This document shows, in pieces, positions 29,231-37,653 of a stretch of 64,000 bases of DNA (its first letter is position 1; each line of letters starts with the position of its first letter). This stretch comes from Gemmatimonadota bacterium (lineage in GTDB: Bacteria > Gemmatimonadota > Gemmatimonadetes > Longimicrobiales > Gaopeijiaceae): the NCBI GenBank assembly GCA_022826565.1, contig JAJDUP010000006.1:124001-188000 (forward strand), written 5' to 3'. Made by a program: the position numbers and the translations under genes. The notes under the pieces were generated by a model. It ran no database searches, was not told the DNA's origin, and worked only from the letters and a program-made list of their open reading frames with translations.

Positions 29231-32185
29231 CTAATGAAGGATGTTCAGCGACCTCAGGTGAGCGGCGACGCCGCCCGCCATCAGCGGCCGGAGTCGATAG
29301 CGCGGTGGCGCTCCCGTCCCTGACTCGGCTGGCGAACCGGCGCCGGTCTCCTCGATGACGTGCAGGTCGACCAGCGACCGGAGCAGGTGAAAGCCCTCCC
29401 GTTCCGGCGCGCGCGCGATTTCACAGTATTCGCCGACCGTAAGCGTGCCGTGGTCCAGCAGGGCCTTGAGGGCGAAGCTCTGCGGCAGGTCGAGCGCGCT
29501 CATCAACGGGGCCCGCGACTCCAGCGGCTTCACCAGCAGGGATCCCTCGATCGTCTCGAAGTCCGCCGAGCGAAGCCAGTGGAGCATGGCCGTGCGGATC
29601 GAGCCCATCGACGTCCTGTGCAGGCGCTGGAAATAGTCCGATTCGATGAGCTGCTGTTGCCGGGTGTTACCCCGCAGCTGACGGGCCCGGCGGCGCAGTA
29701 TGTCCTGCTTGCGCTGCGGCGCGGCGAACCGCAGCGGCAGGCCGCTCAGCCGATGACGGGCCAGAATCGCCTCCCGGAGGTCACCGGATGAGAGCTCTTC
29801 CAGGACCATGTGCCCGAGGTCGGCCGCAAACGGAGCCGAACGCTTCTCGATCAACTGCCAGGCCGAAGACGACATCCCGACCACCCAGAAAACCCTGGAT
29901 TCGGTGCGCGACATGAAGGTCAGGAGCCCTTCGAACAGCGAGGCTCCGCCCTCGACGCGCATGTGCAGGTGCTCGAGCCCCTCGAGCACCACGGCGGGTG
30001 GAAGTGCGCTGGCGGGGGCCTCCAGCACGCTCTCGGCGAGATCTTCCAGATTGCCGGCGTCAGCGATGCCCAGCCACCCTCCGAGTAGCGCCGCCAGGTT
30101 CGACTCTTCACGGACGCGCTCCAGGAAGATGCCCCTGACACCCGGCGACGCCGTCTCGGAGTGGCGAGCGGCAACGGCAAGGCGATGAGAAGCGATGTTG
30201 AGGAAACTGGTGATCCCCGCACCCGGCGCGGCGACCACCAGCAGCGAACGGTGATCACCCGCTTCGCGACGCTCCCACGCGGCGGACACGTCGCCAAGAG
30301 CGTCGTTTCGTCCCGCGAGCAGGCGCGGATCGGTCAGCGGCTCGAACGCGAACAGGCGGCGGTACACCACCGGCAGGCGCCGTACGACCTCGTCCGCCAT
30401 GGCCACGGTGCGCCCGGCGGTGTCGGCCGGAGCCTCACGGGCGATACCCAGGACGCCTGCCATCGGCGCCAACCGGCGGCGAACCGCCTGCAGGCCCCGG
30501 GTCGTCCGGCGCCGTACATCAGCCGCGCGGCCCCGCCATCGGTCGAGGTCCTCGGTGACCTCCTCCGCGAGGTAGGAACGCGCGTCCAGGTAGCCGGCCT
30601 TGAGCCGGTCGGCGAGCACCCGCCGAACGACCTGGTGGAAGCCCGCCCTGACCTCCCGGTTCAAGCGCGCCTCCGCACGGTCGATCGCATCCCTCAGGGC
30701 GAGCCGTTCCTCCCGCAACCGTTCATCCGCGCGCGACAGCGCCACCGTCACGGGGCCTATCTGCTCCCCGGGATCCGAGTCCTTGCCCTCCGACACTTCG
30801 GCGATTGCGGCCTCGTAGCCGTACGCCGCCACTTCGCATAGCTGCGCCACGCCGACGCCGATGCCGTCCATGGCCTGCTCGGTGACGGAGGGCGCGGCCC
30901 TGATCCGCTCGACGCGCAGCGCATCGAACGCCTGCAGAACTGCCTCCCGCAACCGGACCGTGCGGGTGTCGCCTCCCGGCCTGCGATGCCGGTCACCCGA
31001 CTCGGGAACGTTGTGGACGGTAAACGCTTCGGGGACCTCGGCGGCTGCCGCGAGCAGCGACCGGATCGCTTCCTCGACATCTTCCGTCAGGTTTGCGAGG
31101 AGGGTGTCCGGCTCCGGCAGGGTGTCGGCCACATGCTGCAGCGCATTCGCGGTTCCCTCCTTCTCCGCCCGCAGCCCGTTGAGCAGAGCAGCCACGCCGG
31201 CTTCGTCGCCGGGCGCGTCCCCAAGGGTCAGGGCGCGCTCCCTGCCCGCAACGAGTTCGGCCGAGATCCGATCCAGCACCGCCTCGACCGCGGAGGCATG
31301 CCGCCGCCACCCCTGGGCCGTCCGACTCAGCAGCGCATCGACCTCGCTGCGCAGCGAGAGAAACTCGCGGTAAAGTGCCAGCCTGGCGGTCGTCTCGTCC
31401 GCACGCACGTCCCATCTCCGGGCCAACTCGGCGTCGCGCCGACCGTCGGAGCTGCCCGCCGACCGCTTTCCTCGGAGCCCGTCGGCCGCGTCGACCGAAG
31501 CTCGCCACATCCGCTGGACCGCACTTGTGCTGTCCTCGCTGCCATGGATCGTCGGCTCGATCTGCTCCGTGAGCGCGGCAAGCGTCTTCTGCAGTGAGGC
31601 TGCGGCTTCCACGTGCACGCCCTTCAGACCATTCGACCCGGAACCTTCGTTCTCGGCCGTGCGCTCGGGAGGCGGCAGCAGCAGCAGCAGCACCGAGACC
31701 CAGTCGTGCCACGCCCGCTCGAGACGGCCCAGCCACCGGGCCCGGCGCCGCTGGCTCGCCCTGAATGCCCGCCGCTGCACCGCCAGCAGGGTCCGTTCGA
31801 CGCGACGCCCCTCGGCCGCCTCCAGCTCCGGCAGCGAAGCTCGCACCCCATCCGCCGCCGCGTGCAGCGCCGCCTCCAGCTCGGTGGCCATCTCCGCACC
31901 GTGCAACGCCTCATGTACCGGGCCCAGCCCCTCGGCCGCAACCTGCGCGCGATAACGAGTCCGGGCGCGCCTCCCCGCCCAGGGAAGCCCCTCCTCCCCA
32001 GGTTCGACCTGCCGGCTGAACTCCAGTTCGCCCAGCGCGGCCTCGTGTGCTGCCGCAGCCTGTTCCATCGCCCGGCGCACGGGGGCCCACGCCTCCGCGT
32101 AGCTCGTCCAGGCTTCCGCGAAGGAATCGGGCACGGGGGCCGGATCCGGCGTCCGGTCACCGAGGAAGGCGAACCGTGGGCTCAC
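29231..32185 (-). CDS. large coiled-coil NTPase-like protein paired with MscS channel
   Basis: A 984-residue protein of no recognised family. Residues 1-570 are helical, Arg/Glu/Ala-rich and coiled-coil-like. A P-loop-type domain follows (about 615-870). Its LLAGRNDALGDVSAAWERR and the loop AAPGAGITS (652-660) resemble Walker A but carry Ile where the catalytic Lys belongs. VVLEGLEHL (732-740) is a Walker B-like strand with Glu for Asp, and VFWVVGMSSSAW looks like the sensor strand of AAA/STAND proteins. A winged-helix-like segment follows (900-970). The start ATG at 32185 overlaps the MscS stop by 4 bases, so the two are translationally coupled. The job is unknown; a soluble regulator or effector of the channel is an inference. 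Confidence 0.7.
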   Translation of the reverse strand: MSPRFAFLGDRTPDPAPVPDSFAEAWTSYAEAWAPVRRAMEQAAAAHEAALGELEFSRQVEPGEEGLPWAGRRARTRYRAQVAAEGLGPVHEALHGAEMATELEAALHAAADGVRASLPELEAAEGRRVERTLLAVQRRAFRASQRRRARWLGRLERAWHDWVSVLLLLLPPPERTAENEGSGSNGLKGVHVEAAASLQKTLAALTEQIEPTIHGSEDSTSAVQRMWRASVDAADGLRGKRSAGSSDGRRDAELARRWDVRADETTARLALYREFLSLRSEVDALLSRTAQGWRRHASAVEAVLDRISAELVAGRERALTLGDAPGDEAGVAALLNGLRAEKEGTANALQHVADTLPEPDTLLANLTEDVEEAIRSLLAAAAEVPEAFTVHNVPESGDRHRRPGGDTRTVRLREAVLQAFDALRVERIRAAPSVTEQAMDGIGVGVAQLCEVAAYGYEAAIAEVSEGKDSDPGEQIGPVTVALSRADERLREERLALRDAIDRAEARLNREVRAGFHQVVRRVLADRLKAGYLDARSYLAEEVTEDLDRWRGRAADVRRRTTRGLQAVRRRLAPMAGVLGIAREAPADTAGRTVAMADEVVRRLPVVYRRLFAFEPLTDPRLLAGRNDALGDVSAAWERREAGDHRSLLVVAAPGAGITSFLNIASHRLAVAARHSETASPGVRGIFLERVREESNLAALLGGWLGIADAGNLEDLAESVLEAPASALPPAVVLEGLEHLHMRVEGGASLFEGLLTFMSRTESRVFWVVGMSSSAWQLIEKRSAPFAADLGHMVLEELSSGDLREAILARHRLSGLPLRFAAPQRKQDILRRRARQLRGNTRQQQLIESDYFQRLHRTSMGSIRTAMLHWLRSADFETIEGSLLVKPLESRAPLMSALDLPQSFALKALLDHGTLTVGEYCEIARAPEREGFHLLRSLVDLHVIEETGAGSPAESGTGAPPRYRLRPLMAGGVAAHLRSLNILH

Positions 32186-33411
32186 GACGCGCCCGCTCCG
32201 GTCCCGGCCCCGGCAGGCCCGTCACCCGCATCCCCGAAGAAGGGATACCAGTCCCCCTCGGGCATCAGCCCCGCCGCGCGGAAACCGTCCCGTGCGCGCT
32301 CGGTGATGTCGCTCTGGAACACGAATTCGAAGCGCGGATCGAGCACGTAGGCCCGGACCCGGATCCGCGTCACGAACGTTGTCCTGAACTCGTCCTGCAC
32401 CAGCACCACGATGGGCTTGTTGAGGAAGACATACTGCGAAGTCACCGCGGCCTCGAACGCAATCTCCTTCGCCCTGCGCTCGTCGACCCGCCCCGGCAGG
32501 TACAGATCCGTGACCACCTGGCAATTCAACTGCCCCGCGTTCGAGTTGGCGACCTGCTCCCCGACCACCTGCGCATTGGGGATCGTCACGAGGTCGTCGT
32601 CGGCCGTCACGATCCGCGTCGAGCGCAGCCCGATGGATACCACCTCGCCGTAGCTCCGCCCGACCCGGATCTTGTCGCCCACCTGGAAGGGCTGGTCGAA
32701 GACGACGATCAGCCCTCCCAGCACGTTCTTCAGCATGTCCTGCGCCGCGATCCCGATCGCGACCCCGAGCGCCGCGCTGGCAGCGAGAATCCCCTGCGCA
32801 TCGACCCGGAAGACGTTGTTGATGATCAGGTACGTGGCGATCGCCCACAGCGTCATCCGGGTAATCGGAATCAGCCACTTGAAGGACAGCCGCCGCCTGA
32901 CGCTCCGCTCCGCCAGCGTCTCCAGAATCCACACGAGCACCCGGATCAGGAAGTGGAAGACCAGAATCACCACCAGCGACCAGAAGATCCCGATCCCGAT
33001 GCCGCGCACCTCGTCCGTCGCCTCTTCGAGCACGAGTCCTTCGATGACGCCTCCGGTGTCGGCCTGAGCATCCGCGGGGGCGCCCCCCTCGATCGCGTCG
33101 AGCCGCGAAAGGATGAGCTGTTGCGCCTCGGCCAGTACGCCCATCGCCGCGGCCAGCGAATCGATCGTGGGTTGGGGCAGTTCCTGCAAGGGTTGGGGTG
33201 GGGGAGAGGGCGCCGCGGTGTCCTGCGGTGCGGCTTCGTCGCCACCGGCTCCGCCATCGGTTGCGGCCGCGAGGGAATCCTCTGCGGCGGCGGAATCGGA
33301 CACCGCAGCTTCCGGGCCCGCGGCGGCGACCGGGTCGGCCTCCACCTCGGGCGCCCGCCATTCCGCGCAGGCGGATTGCGAGGCCAGCAGGACCGCGACG
33401 ACGGGCGCCAT
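32182..33411 (-). CDS. MscS-family mechanosensitive ion channel with long periplasmic N-terminus
   Basis: The ATG at 33411 gives 409 residues beginning MAPVVAVLLASQSAC, a lipoprotein-like signal. A Pro/Ala/Glu-rich linker of about 80 residues and a short helical segment (TIDSLAAAMGVLAEAQQL) follow. Three membrane helices come next: IFWSLVVILVFHFLIRVLVW, MTLWAIATYLII, and the pore helix ILAASAALGVAIGIAAQDML. The MscS beta domain has NVLGGLIVVFDQPFQVGDKI and the VTIPNAQV motif. Longer in-frame starts up to 33660 add basic, non-conserved sequence. It is coupled to the NTPase gene downstream. The pore helix and beta domain are intact, so a working channel is expected. Confidence 0.88.
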   Translation of the reverse strand: MAPVVAVLLASQSACAEWRAPEVEADPVAAAGPEAAVSDSAAAEDSLAAATDGGAGGDEAAPQDTAAPSPPPQPLQELPQPTIDSLAAAMGVLAEAQQLILSRLDAIEGGAPADAQADTGGVIEGLVLEEATDEVRGIGIGIFWSLVVILVFHFLIRVLVWILETLAERSVRRRLSFKWLIPITRMTLWAIATYLIINNVFRVDAQGILAASAALGVAIGIAAQDMLKNVLGGLIVVFDQPFQVGDKIRVGRSYGEVVSIGLRSTRIVTADDDLVTIPNAQVVGEQVANSNAGQLNCQVVTDLYLPGRVDERRAKEIAFEAAVTSQYVFLNKPIVVLVQDEFRTTFVTRIRVRAYVLDPRFEFVFQSDITERARDGFRAAGLMPEGDWYPFFGDAGDGPAGAGTGAGAS

Positions 33412-33659
33412 GCGCCGCCGGACTCCGCGCAGGGGCAGGGAATGCCCGCCCAGCGGCCCGCGCCGGAGCGCCCATCGCGACCGCGGAGACCCGCCACGGC
33501 TTAACGCATGCCCGCGCGGCCATTTGTCTGCCGTCTGCCGACCGGCACGAACCTGGTCTGGAATCCGCATTCTGGGGCGTTCGGTATGGAGACGCGGGGA
33601 AGGGGAATGCAGTATAAGTTTACGCGATTTCACCAACTGCCGGGACAGGGAGGGCGCCA

Positions 33660-34181
33660 ATGGCCGCCGCGGACCGAATGACCGTTGTCGAGGCCGACAT
33701 CACGACCCTGGAGGTCGATGCCATCGTCAACGCAGCGAACAACGCGCTGCTGGGTGGCGGCGGGGTCGATGGAGCCATTCATCGCGCTGCCGGCCCGGAT
33801 CTGCTTGCAGAGTGCCGGAAGCTGGGCGGGTGCCAGACCGGCGATGCGAAGATCACCGCGGGCTATCGGCTGCCGGCCGCCCATGTGATCCACACGGTCG
33901 GGCCGGTCTGGCAGGGCGGCGCGGCCGACGAGGATCGTCTGCTGGCAAGCTGCTATCGGCGGAGCCTGGAGGTCGCGGTCGCGAACGGACTGCGGAGCGT
34001 TGGCTTTCCCGCCATCTCGACCGGGGTGTACGCCTTTCCGGCCAGGCGGGCGGCGGAAATCGCGGTCGGTACCGTCGCGTCGTTTCTGGCGGCTGAGCCG
34101 TCGATCTCCAGGGTGGTTTTCTGCTGTTTCGGCGAGGCGTCGACCCGGTTGCACCAGGGTGTTTTGAAAACTGTAAACTAA
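33660..34181 (+). CDS. macrodomain protein (O-acetyl-ADP-ribose deacetylase type)
   Basis: A 173-residue single macrodomain of the YmdB/MacroD class, which hydrolyses O-acetyl-ADP-ribose or removes ADP-ribose from proteins. Landmarks are VEADITTLEVDAIVNAANN, GGGGVDGAIHRAAG (Asn and Asp of the active loop), KITAGYRLPA, VIHTVGPVW and the ribose-binding PAISTGVYAFP. It is divergent from the MscS gene. A degenerate AT-rich patch (TATAAGTTTACG near 33612) lies just upstream. Its last codons overlap the copy 4 paired element. Confidence 0.93.
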   Translation: MAAADRMTVVEADITTLEVDAIVNAANNALLGGGGVDGAIHRAAGPDLLAECRKLGGCQTGDAKITAGYRLPAAHVIHTVGPVWQGGAADEDRLLASCYRRSLEVAVANGLRSVGFPAISTGVYAFPARRAAEIAVGTVASFLAAEPSISRVVFCCFGEASTRLHQGVLKTVN

Positions 34182-34211
34182 AATTGTCATAATGTAATGT
34201 CGACATTACAT
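34171..34211 (+). repeat. paired 20-bp element, copy 4 (perfect palindrome)
   Basis: CTGTAAACTAAAATTGTCAT (34171-34190) and ATGTAATGTCGACATTACAT (34192-34211). The second unit is a perfect palindrome, extending to 22 bases at 34191-34212. Pitch is 21 bases, as at the other loci. It ends 18 bases before the start codon of the nitrilase gene, a classic position for a repressor site. Confidence 0.65.
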
Positions 34212-34229
34212 TGCTAGCGAGAGCTTCTC

Positions 34230-35060
34230 ATGTCACTAACTCAACTCAGGGTCGCCCTCGTCACCGACGTCTTCCCGGACAAAGCCCACGCCGCTCGCCT
34301 CAAGGACCGCCTTCGCGCAGCCCGCGACCTCGGCGCCGATCTCGCGGTCCTCCCGGAACTGCCCCTCAACCCCTGGGTCCCCCTCACCCGGCAACCATCC
34401 CACGCCGACGCCGAGGATCCGCGCGGCCCCCGCCACCGCCTCCTCGCGGCGGCCGCCCGCGACGCTGGCCTCGCGGTCCTCGGCGGCGCGATCGTCCGCG
34501 ATCCGGACACGGGACGCCGCCACAACACCGCCCTCCTGTTCGGCGCCGACGGCGAGCCCGTCCTCCACTACCGAAAGGTCCACCTCCCCGACGAGGAGGG
34601 CTACTGGGAGGCGCACCACTACGATCCCGGTGACCGGGTCCACACCCCCGCCCGGCTCGCCGGCTGGGGCGTCGGTGTCCAGATCTGCTCGGACGTGAAC
34701 CGCCCCCAGGGCTCCGGCGCGCTCGCCGCGATGGGCGCGGAGGCGGTCCTGGTGCCGCGCGCCACGCCGCCCGAGACCTGGGCGCGGTGGGAGCTGGTCC
34801 TGCGCGCGAATGCGGTCACCAGTTGCGCCTACGTGGTCTCGGTGAACCGTCCCGGTGCCCGGTCCGGCGGGGTGATCGGCGGCCCGTCGGTGGCGATCGA
34901 CCCGAATGGCGATGTCCTCATCGAAACGAACGAGCCGGTCGCGGCGGTGACGCTGGAGCGGGCCGCGCTGGATGCGGCGCGACGGGCGTACCCGGGCTAC
35001 CTGGACGTGCGCAGCCGCGTGTACGCGGACGCCTGGGGCCGGGCGGGAGGGCCAACGTGA
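34230..35060 (+). CDS. carbon-nitrogen hydrolase (nitrilase superfamily)
   Basis: A 276-residue amidase of the nitrilase superfamily. The Glu-Lys-Cys triad is complete: Glu43 in VLPELPLNPW, Lys116 in HYRKVHLP and Cys153 in VQICSDVNRP. It cleaves or forms C-N bonds of amides or carbamoyl compounds; the family also includes N-carbamoylputrescine amidase and omega-amidase. Residues around Cys153 (CSDVNRP) do not identify a subfamily for me. The ATG at 34230 follows element copy 4 by 18 bases. The stop overlaps the propeller lipoprotein start (GTGA), so both may be under the same control. Confidence 0.9.
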   Translation: MSLTQLRVALVTDVFPDKAHAARLKDRLRAARDLGADLAVLPELPLNPWVPLTRQPSHADAEDPRGPRHRLLAAAARDAGLAVLGGAIVRDPDTGRRHNTALLFGADGEPVLHYRKVHLPDEEGYWEAHHYDPGDRVHTPARLAGWGVGVQICSDVNRPQGSGALAAMGAEAVLVPRATPPETWARWELVLRANAVTSCAYVVSVNRPGARSGGVIGGPSVAIDPNGDVLIETNEPVAAVTLERAALDAARRAYPGYLDVRSRVYADAWGRAGGPT

Positions 35061-36286
35061 GACTGCCGGACCAAGTGCTGGCCATCACCCTGGTGATCGC
35101 CTCCGCGACCTGTCACCGCGATCGGTATCCACCTGCCAATCCGGCCTCGGAGGTCAGCGACAGCGCCGGAATCAAGATCATCGAGAATCCCCGGCCGCCG
35201 GCCGACTCGCGGCTGGCCTGGGAGGTCTCGAGCGAGCCTGCCCTGACAATCGGCAGCGCCGACGGCGATGCGCCCTATCTCTTCGACAATGTGCGTGGCG
35301 CCATACGGCTCCCCGACGACCACATCGTGATTGCCGATGGCGGCTCGGGTGAACTGCGTGTGTTCGACGCTGCGGGTTTCCACACGTCGACGTGGAGCCG
35401 GGCAGGGGAGGGGCCCGGCGAATTCAACTCCCTGGCGGGCGTGCACCGCTGGCGTGGCGACTCCCTGGTCGCTTGGAACACCCGCGGCGAGGCCATCGCG
35501 GTCTTCGACGTGGGCGGGAGGTTCAGCCGCACCTTTTCCATCACGGGCACCGAGCCGGCGGCCGTCTCGGGTGTGCTCCCCGGGGGCAGGATTCTCACCC
35601 ACCGGGAGACTCTGGCCGAAACGTCGAGGACCGCCGGCGGACGAAGCGTGGTACAGGGGATCCACTACCAGGTCCGGGACGCGGAAGGCCGTCCGACGGC
35701 TTCGCTGGGCGTCTACCCCGGACGCGTGATCTACTCCACGCAGGTCGCGGGTCAGGCGTTCATGCTGGTGGTACCGTTCTCGCGCTCGACCTCCGCGATC
35801 CCGTGGGGCGAATTCGTCGTCGTGGCTTCCAACCAACGCTACGAGATCCGTGCCTACGATGTCGATGGTGTCCTTCAACGGATCGTCCGGCGTGACCACG
35901 CGCTGATCGATTCCACTCCCGCCCACCTCGACGCACATTTCCTGGACCTGTTGGAAATCCGTCCCACGACAGAGGCCGAACGGGATGACGCACTCCGCGA
36001 GTCGAGGCAGGCCTTCGGCGACATCCCCCTTCCGGAAACCCTCCCCACCTTTGCGACAGTCATGTCCGATGCCCTGAACCACCTCTGGGTGAGGGAGTTC
36101 GAGGTGCCTGCAGAGGAGCCGCCGAGTCCCCTCTGGACCGTCTTCGATCCCGGCGGCCTCGTCCTCGGCTACGTCGAGACACCGCACGGCCTCGACATCC
36201 ACGAAATCGGCGCGGACTACATCGTCGGTCGCACCACCGACGACCTCGGCGTCGAGTACGTGCAGCTCTGGCCGCTCAGGCGTTAG
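35057..36286 (+). CDS. 6-bladed beta-propeller lipoprotein (intact)
   Basis: A 409-residue exported protein. GTG 35057, overlapping the nitrilase stop, gives a lipoprotein signal ending VIASATC (Cys19). SDSAGIKIIENP then introduces the mature protein. NHL-like blades follow, with recurring strands such as HIVIADGGSGELRVFDAAG, DSLVAWNTRGEAIAVFD, RYEIRAYDVDG and NHLWVREFE. The family (annotated as 6-bladed beta-propeller) is expanded in Gemmatimonadota, but its ligand is unknown. Two broken relatives lie at 26.5 and 28.5 kb and an intact convergent one at 36.4 kb. Confidence 0.85.
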   Translation: MRLPDQVLAITLVIASATCHRDRYPPANPASEVSDSAGIKIIENPRPPADSRLAWEVSSEPALTIGSADGDAPYLFDNVRGAIRLPDDHIVIADGGSGELRVFDAAGFHTSTWSRAGEGPGEFNSLAGVHRWRGDSLVAWNTRGEAIAVFDVGGRFSRTFSITGTEPAAVSGVLPGGRILTHRETLAETSRTAGGRSVVQGIHYQVRDAEGRPTASLGVYPGRVIYSTQVAGQAFMLVVPFSRSTSAIPWGEFVVVASNQRYEIRAYDVDGVLQRIVRRDHALIDSTPAHLDAHFLDLLEIRPTTEAERDDALRESRQAFGDIPLPETLPTFATVMSDALNHLWVREFEVPAEEPPSPLWTVFDPGGLVLGYVETPHGLDIHEIGADYIVGRTTDDLGVEYVQLWPLRR

Positions 36287-36370
36287 CTTGCCCGGCGTGG
36301 CGGACAGTGCAGGACGAGAGGCACACGATCGTTACGAATCCGGTCATTGAAGCTTCACGCCGACAGTTGA

Positions 36371-37618
36371 TCAGGATGCTGGTGGCTCGGTGTGTTGCGT
36401 TGCCGTGACGTATTCTCGCACTTCGACCCGAGGGTAGGGATCCTCCAGCAAGGCTACGTAGCCGTGAGCAAAGAACGAAGCAACTTCCGGGAGGGTTTCG
36501 CTGATCAGAGCGCCGGCTCCGGACCGGGGGTCAACAAGGTAGGTTCTCGGATGTTGGTCCCCAGTTGCTTCCGAGTACCGAAGCGTCTGCAGGAGGATAC
36601 TCCCTAACGGACCCTCGTGGAGCCTTATCAAGTATTCGTGGTCCAGACGCCAGGACCAGGAAACCGAGAGTCGGCCATACTGGTTCGGACGCTGTTCTAT
36701 TCCAAGTTGGACGTAGTCCTCTATTCTGGATTCCCACAAAGGCAACTCCGACGTGCCGTGGTATGCACGAACCAAGGGGGTTAGCGCAAACCCGAAGACG
36801 ACTGCGTCGTTCTGTGTCACACATGCTATGTGGCCAGTTGACATATCCCAGCGAACCAACACGGTCTCCGACAAGTATCCGGACCCGAAGCTCGTGACGG
36901 CTTCGGTATCAAGATCGACTCTGTGGATGTTCGGAAGCGATAGCGGTCGTTGCTCCATCTGGACATCATCAGGTTCGTGTCCGGGTCCAGCCAGAAAGAG
37001 GTAGCGGCCGTCCAACGTGCAGCCGTCACGCACATCTGAACTCGGTGTGGAGATCATCCGAGACAATTCCCATCTGTCGCCGTCATGCGTGAACACTCTC
37101 AATCTCTGCTGGTCAAGCACGACAACGGATCCATCGCCCGGCAATACAAAGCCGCGAGCGTAACGTAGCTCCGTAGGCCCATCACCAAGTCCGCCCAGAC
37201 TGTCCATGTGTCTCCCCGTCGCGTCGAAGCGCCGCAACTCCTGCAACTCGTCATCAAAGATCAGGATGTGTCCTTCCTCCGACACATGTGCGCCCGCGAC
37301 ATGGCTGAAGATTTGATGGTCGTCTCCTCCGGCACCAATCGATACAGTTGCTTCTGCGTGCAATACCAGATCTCGCTCTTGTGTCCAGGCATGCCGGTCT
37401 TGCGGTGAGAGACCGGAGGGCACCGAGTCTGTGCCAATAACCGAAGCATCACTTGCAGGGACATTGGCGGAAGTAGGGTGCCGAACAATGTTGACGGGGC
37501 GATCACACCCAGGGCTGAGACCGGCGCAAAACGCTACAACAAGGACGCCATAGCTACGAGCGCCGATCGCGACGCGTTGGGGCAATCGCCAAGTTCCCTT
37601 CCTGGTGGACTGAGTCAC
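36371..37618 (-). CDS. 6-bladed beta-propeller lipoprotein, second intact copy
   Basis: The 415-residue frame from GTG 37618 opens with a basic stretch and a lipobox-type signal ending AGLSPGC (Cys38). TTG 37585 has the better ribosome site (AGGAAGGG) and gives a shorter n-region. Blades show HILIFDDELQELRRFDATG, GDGPTELRYARGFVLPGDG, VVVLDQQRLRVF and a C-terminal FFAHGYVALLEDPYPRVEV. The layout is the same as the 35057 protein, but sequence identity looks low. Codon use is noticeably less GC-rich than in neighbouring genes, hinting at a different origin. It is convergent with 35057 (84 bases between stops) and lies 35 bases downstream of the S9 peptidase gene. Confidence 0.8.
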   Translation of the reverse strand: MTQSTRKGTWRLPQRVAIGARSYGVLVVAFCAGLSPGCDRPVNIVRHPTSANVPASDASVIGTDSVPSGLSPQDRHAWTQERDLVLHAEATVSIGAGGDDHQIFSHVAGAHVSEEGHILIFDDELQELRRFDATGRHMDSLGGLGDGPTELRYARGFVLPGDGSVVVLDQQRLRVFTHDGDRWELSRMISTPSSDVRDGCTLDGRYLFLAGPGHEPDDVQMEQRPLSLPNIHRVDLDTEAVTSFGSGYLSETVLVRWDMSTGHIACVTQNDAVVFGFALTPLVRAYHGTSELPLWESRIEDYVQLGIEQRPNQYGRLSVSWSWRLDHEYLIRLHEGPLGSILLQTLRYSEATGDQHPRTYLVDPRSGAGALISETLPEVASFFAHGYVALLEDPYPRVEVREYVTATQHTEPPAS

Positions 37619-37653
37619 TTTGCCTTGGAAGGCTGCAATGCACTCTTCCCCCC

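Noticed and set aside
33607-33647. ATGCAGTATAAGTTTACGCG plus next 20 bases upstream of the macrodomain gene as a further copy
   Set aside because: Spacing could fit but too few positions agree; at best a degenerate relative.
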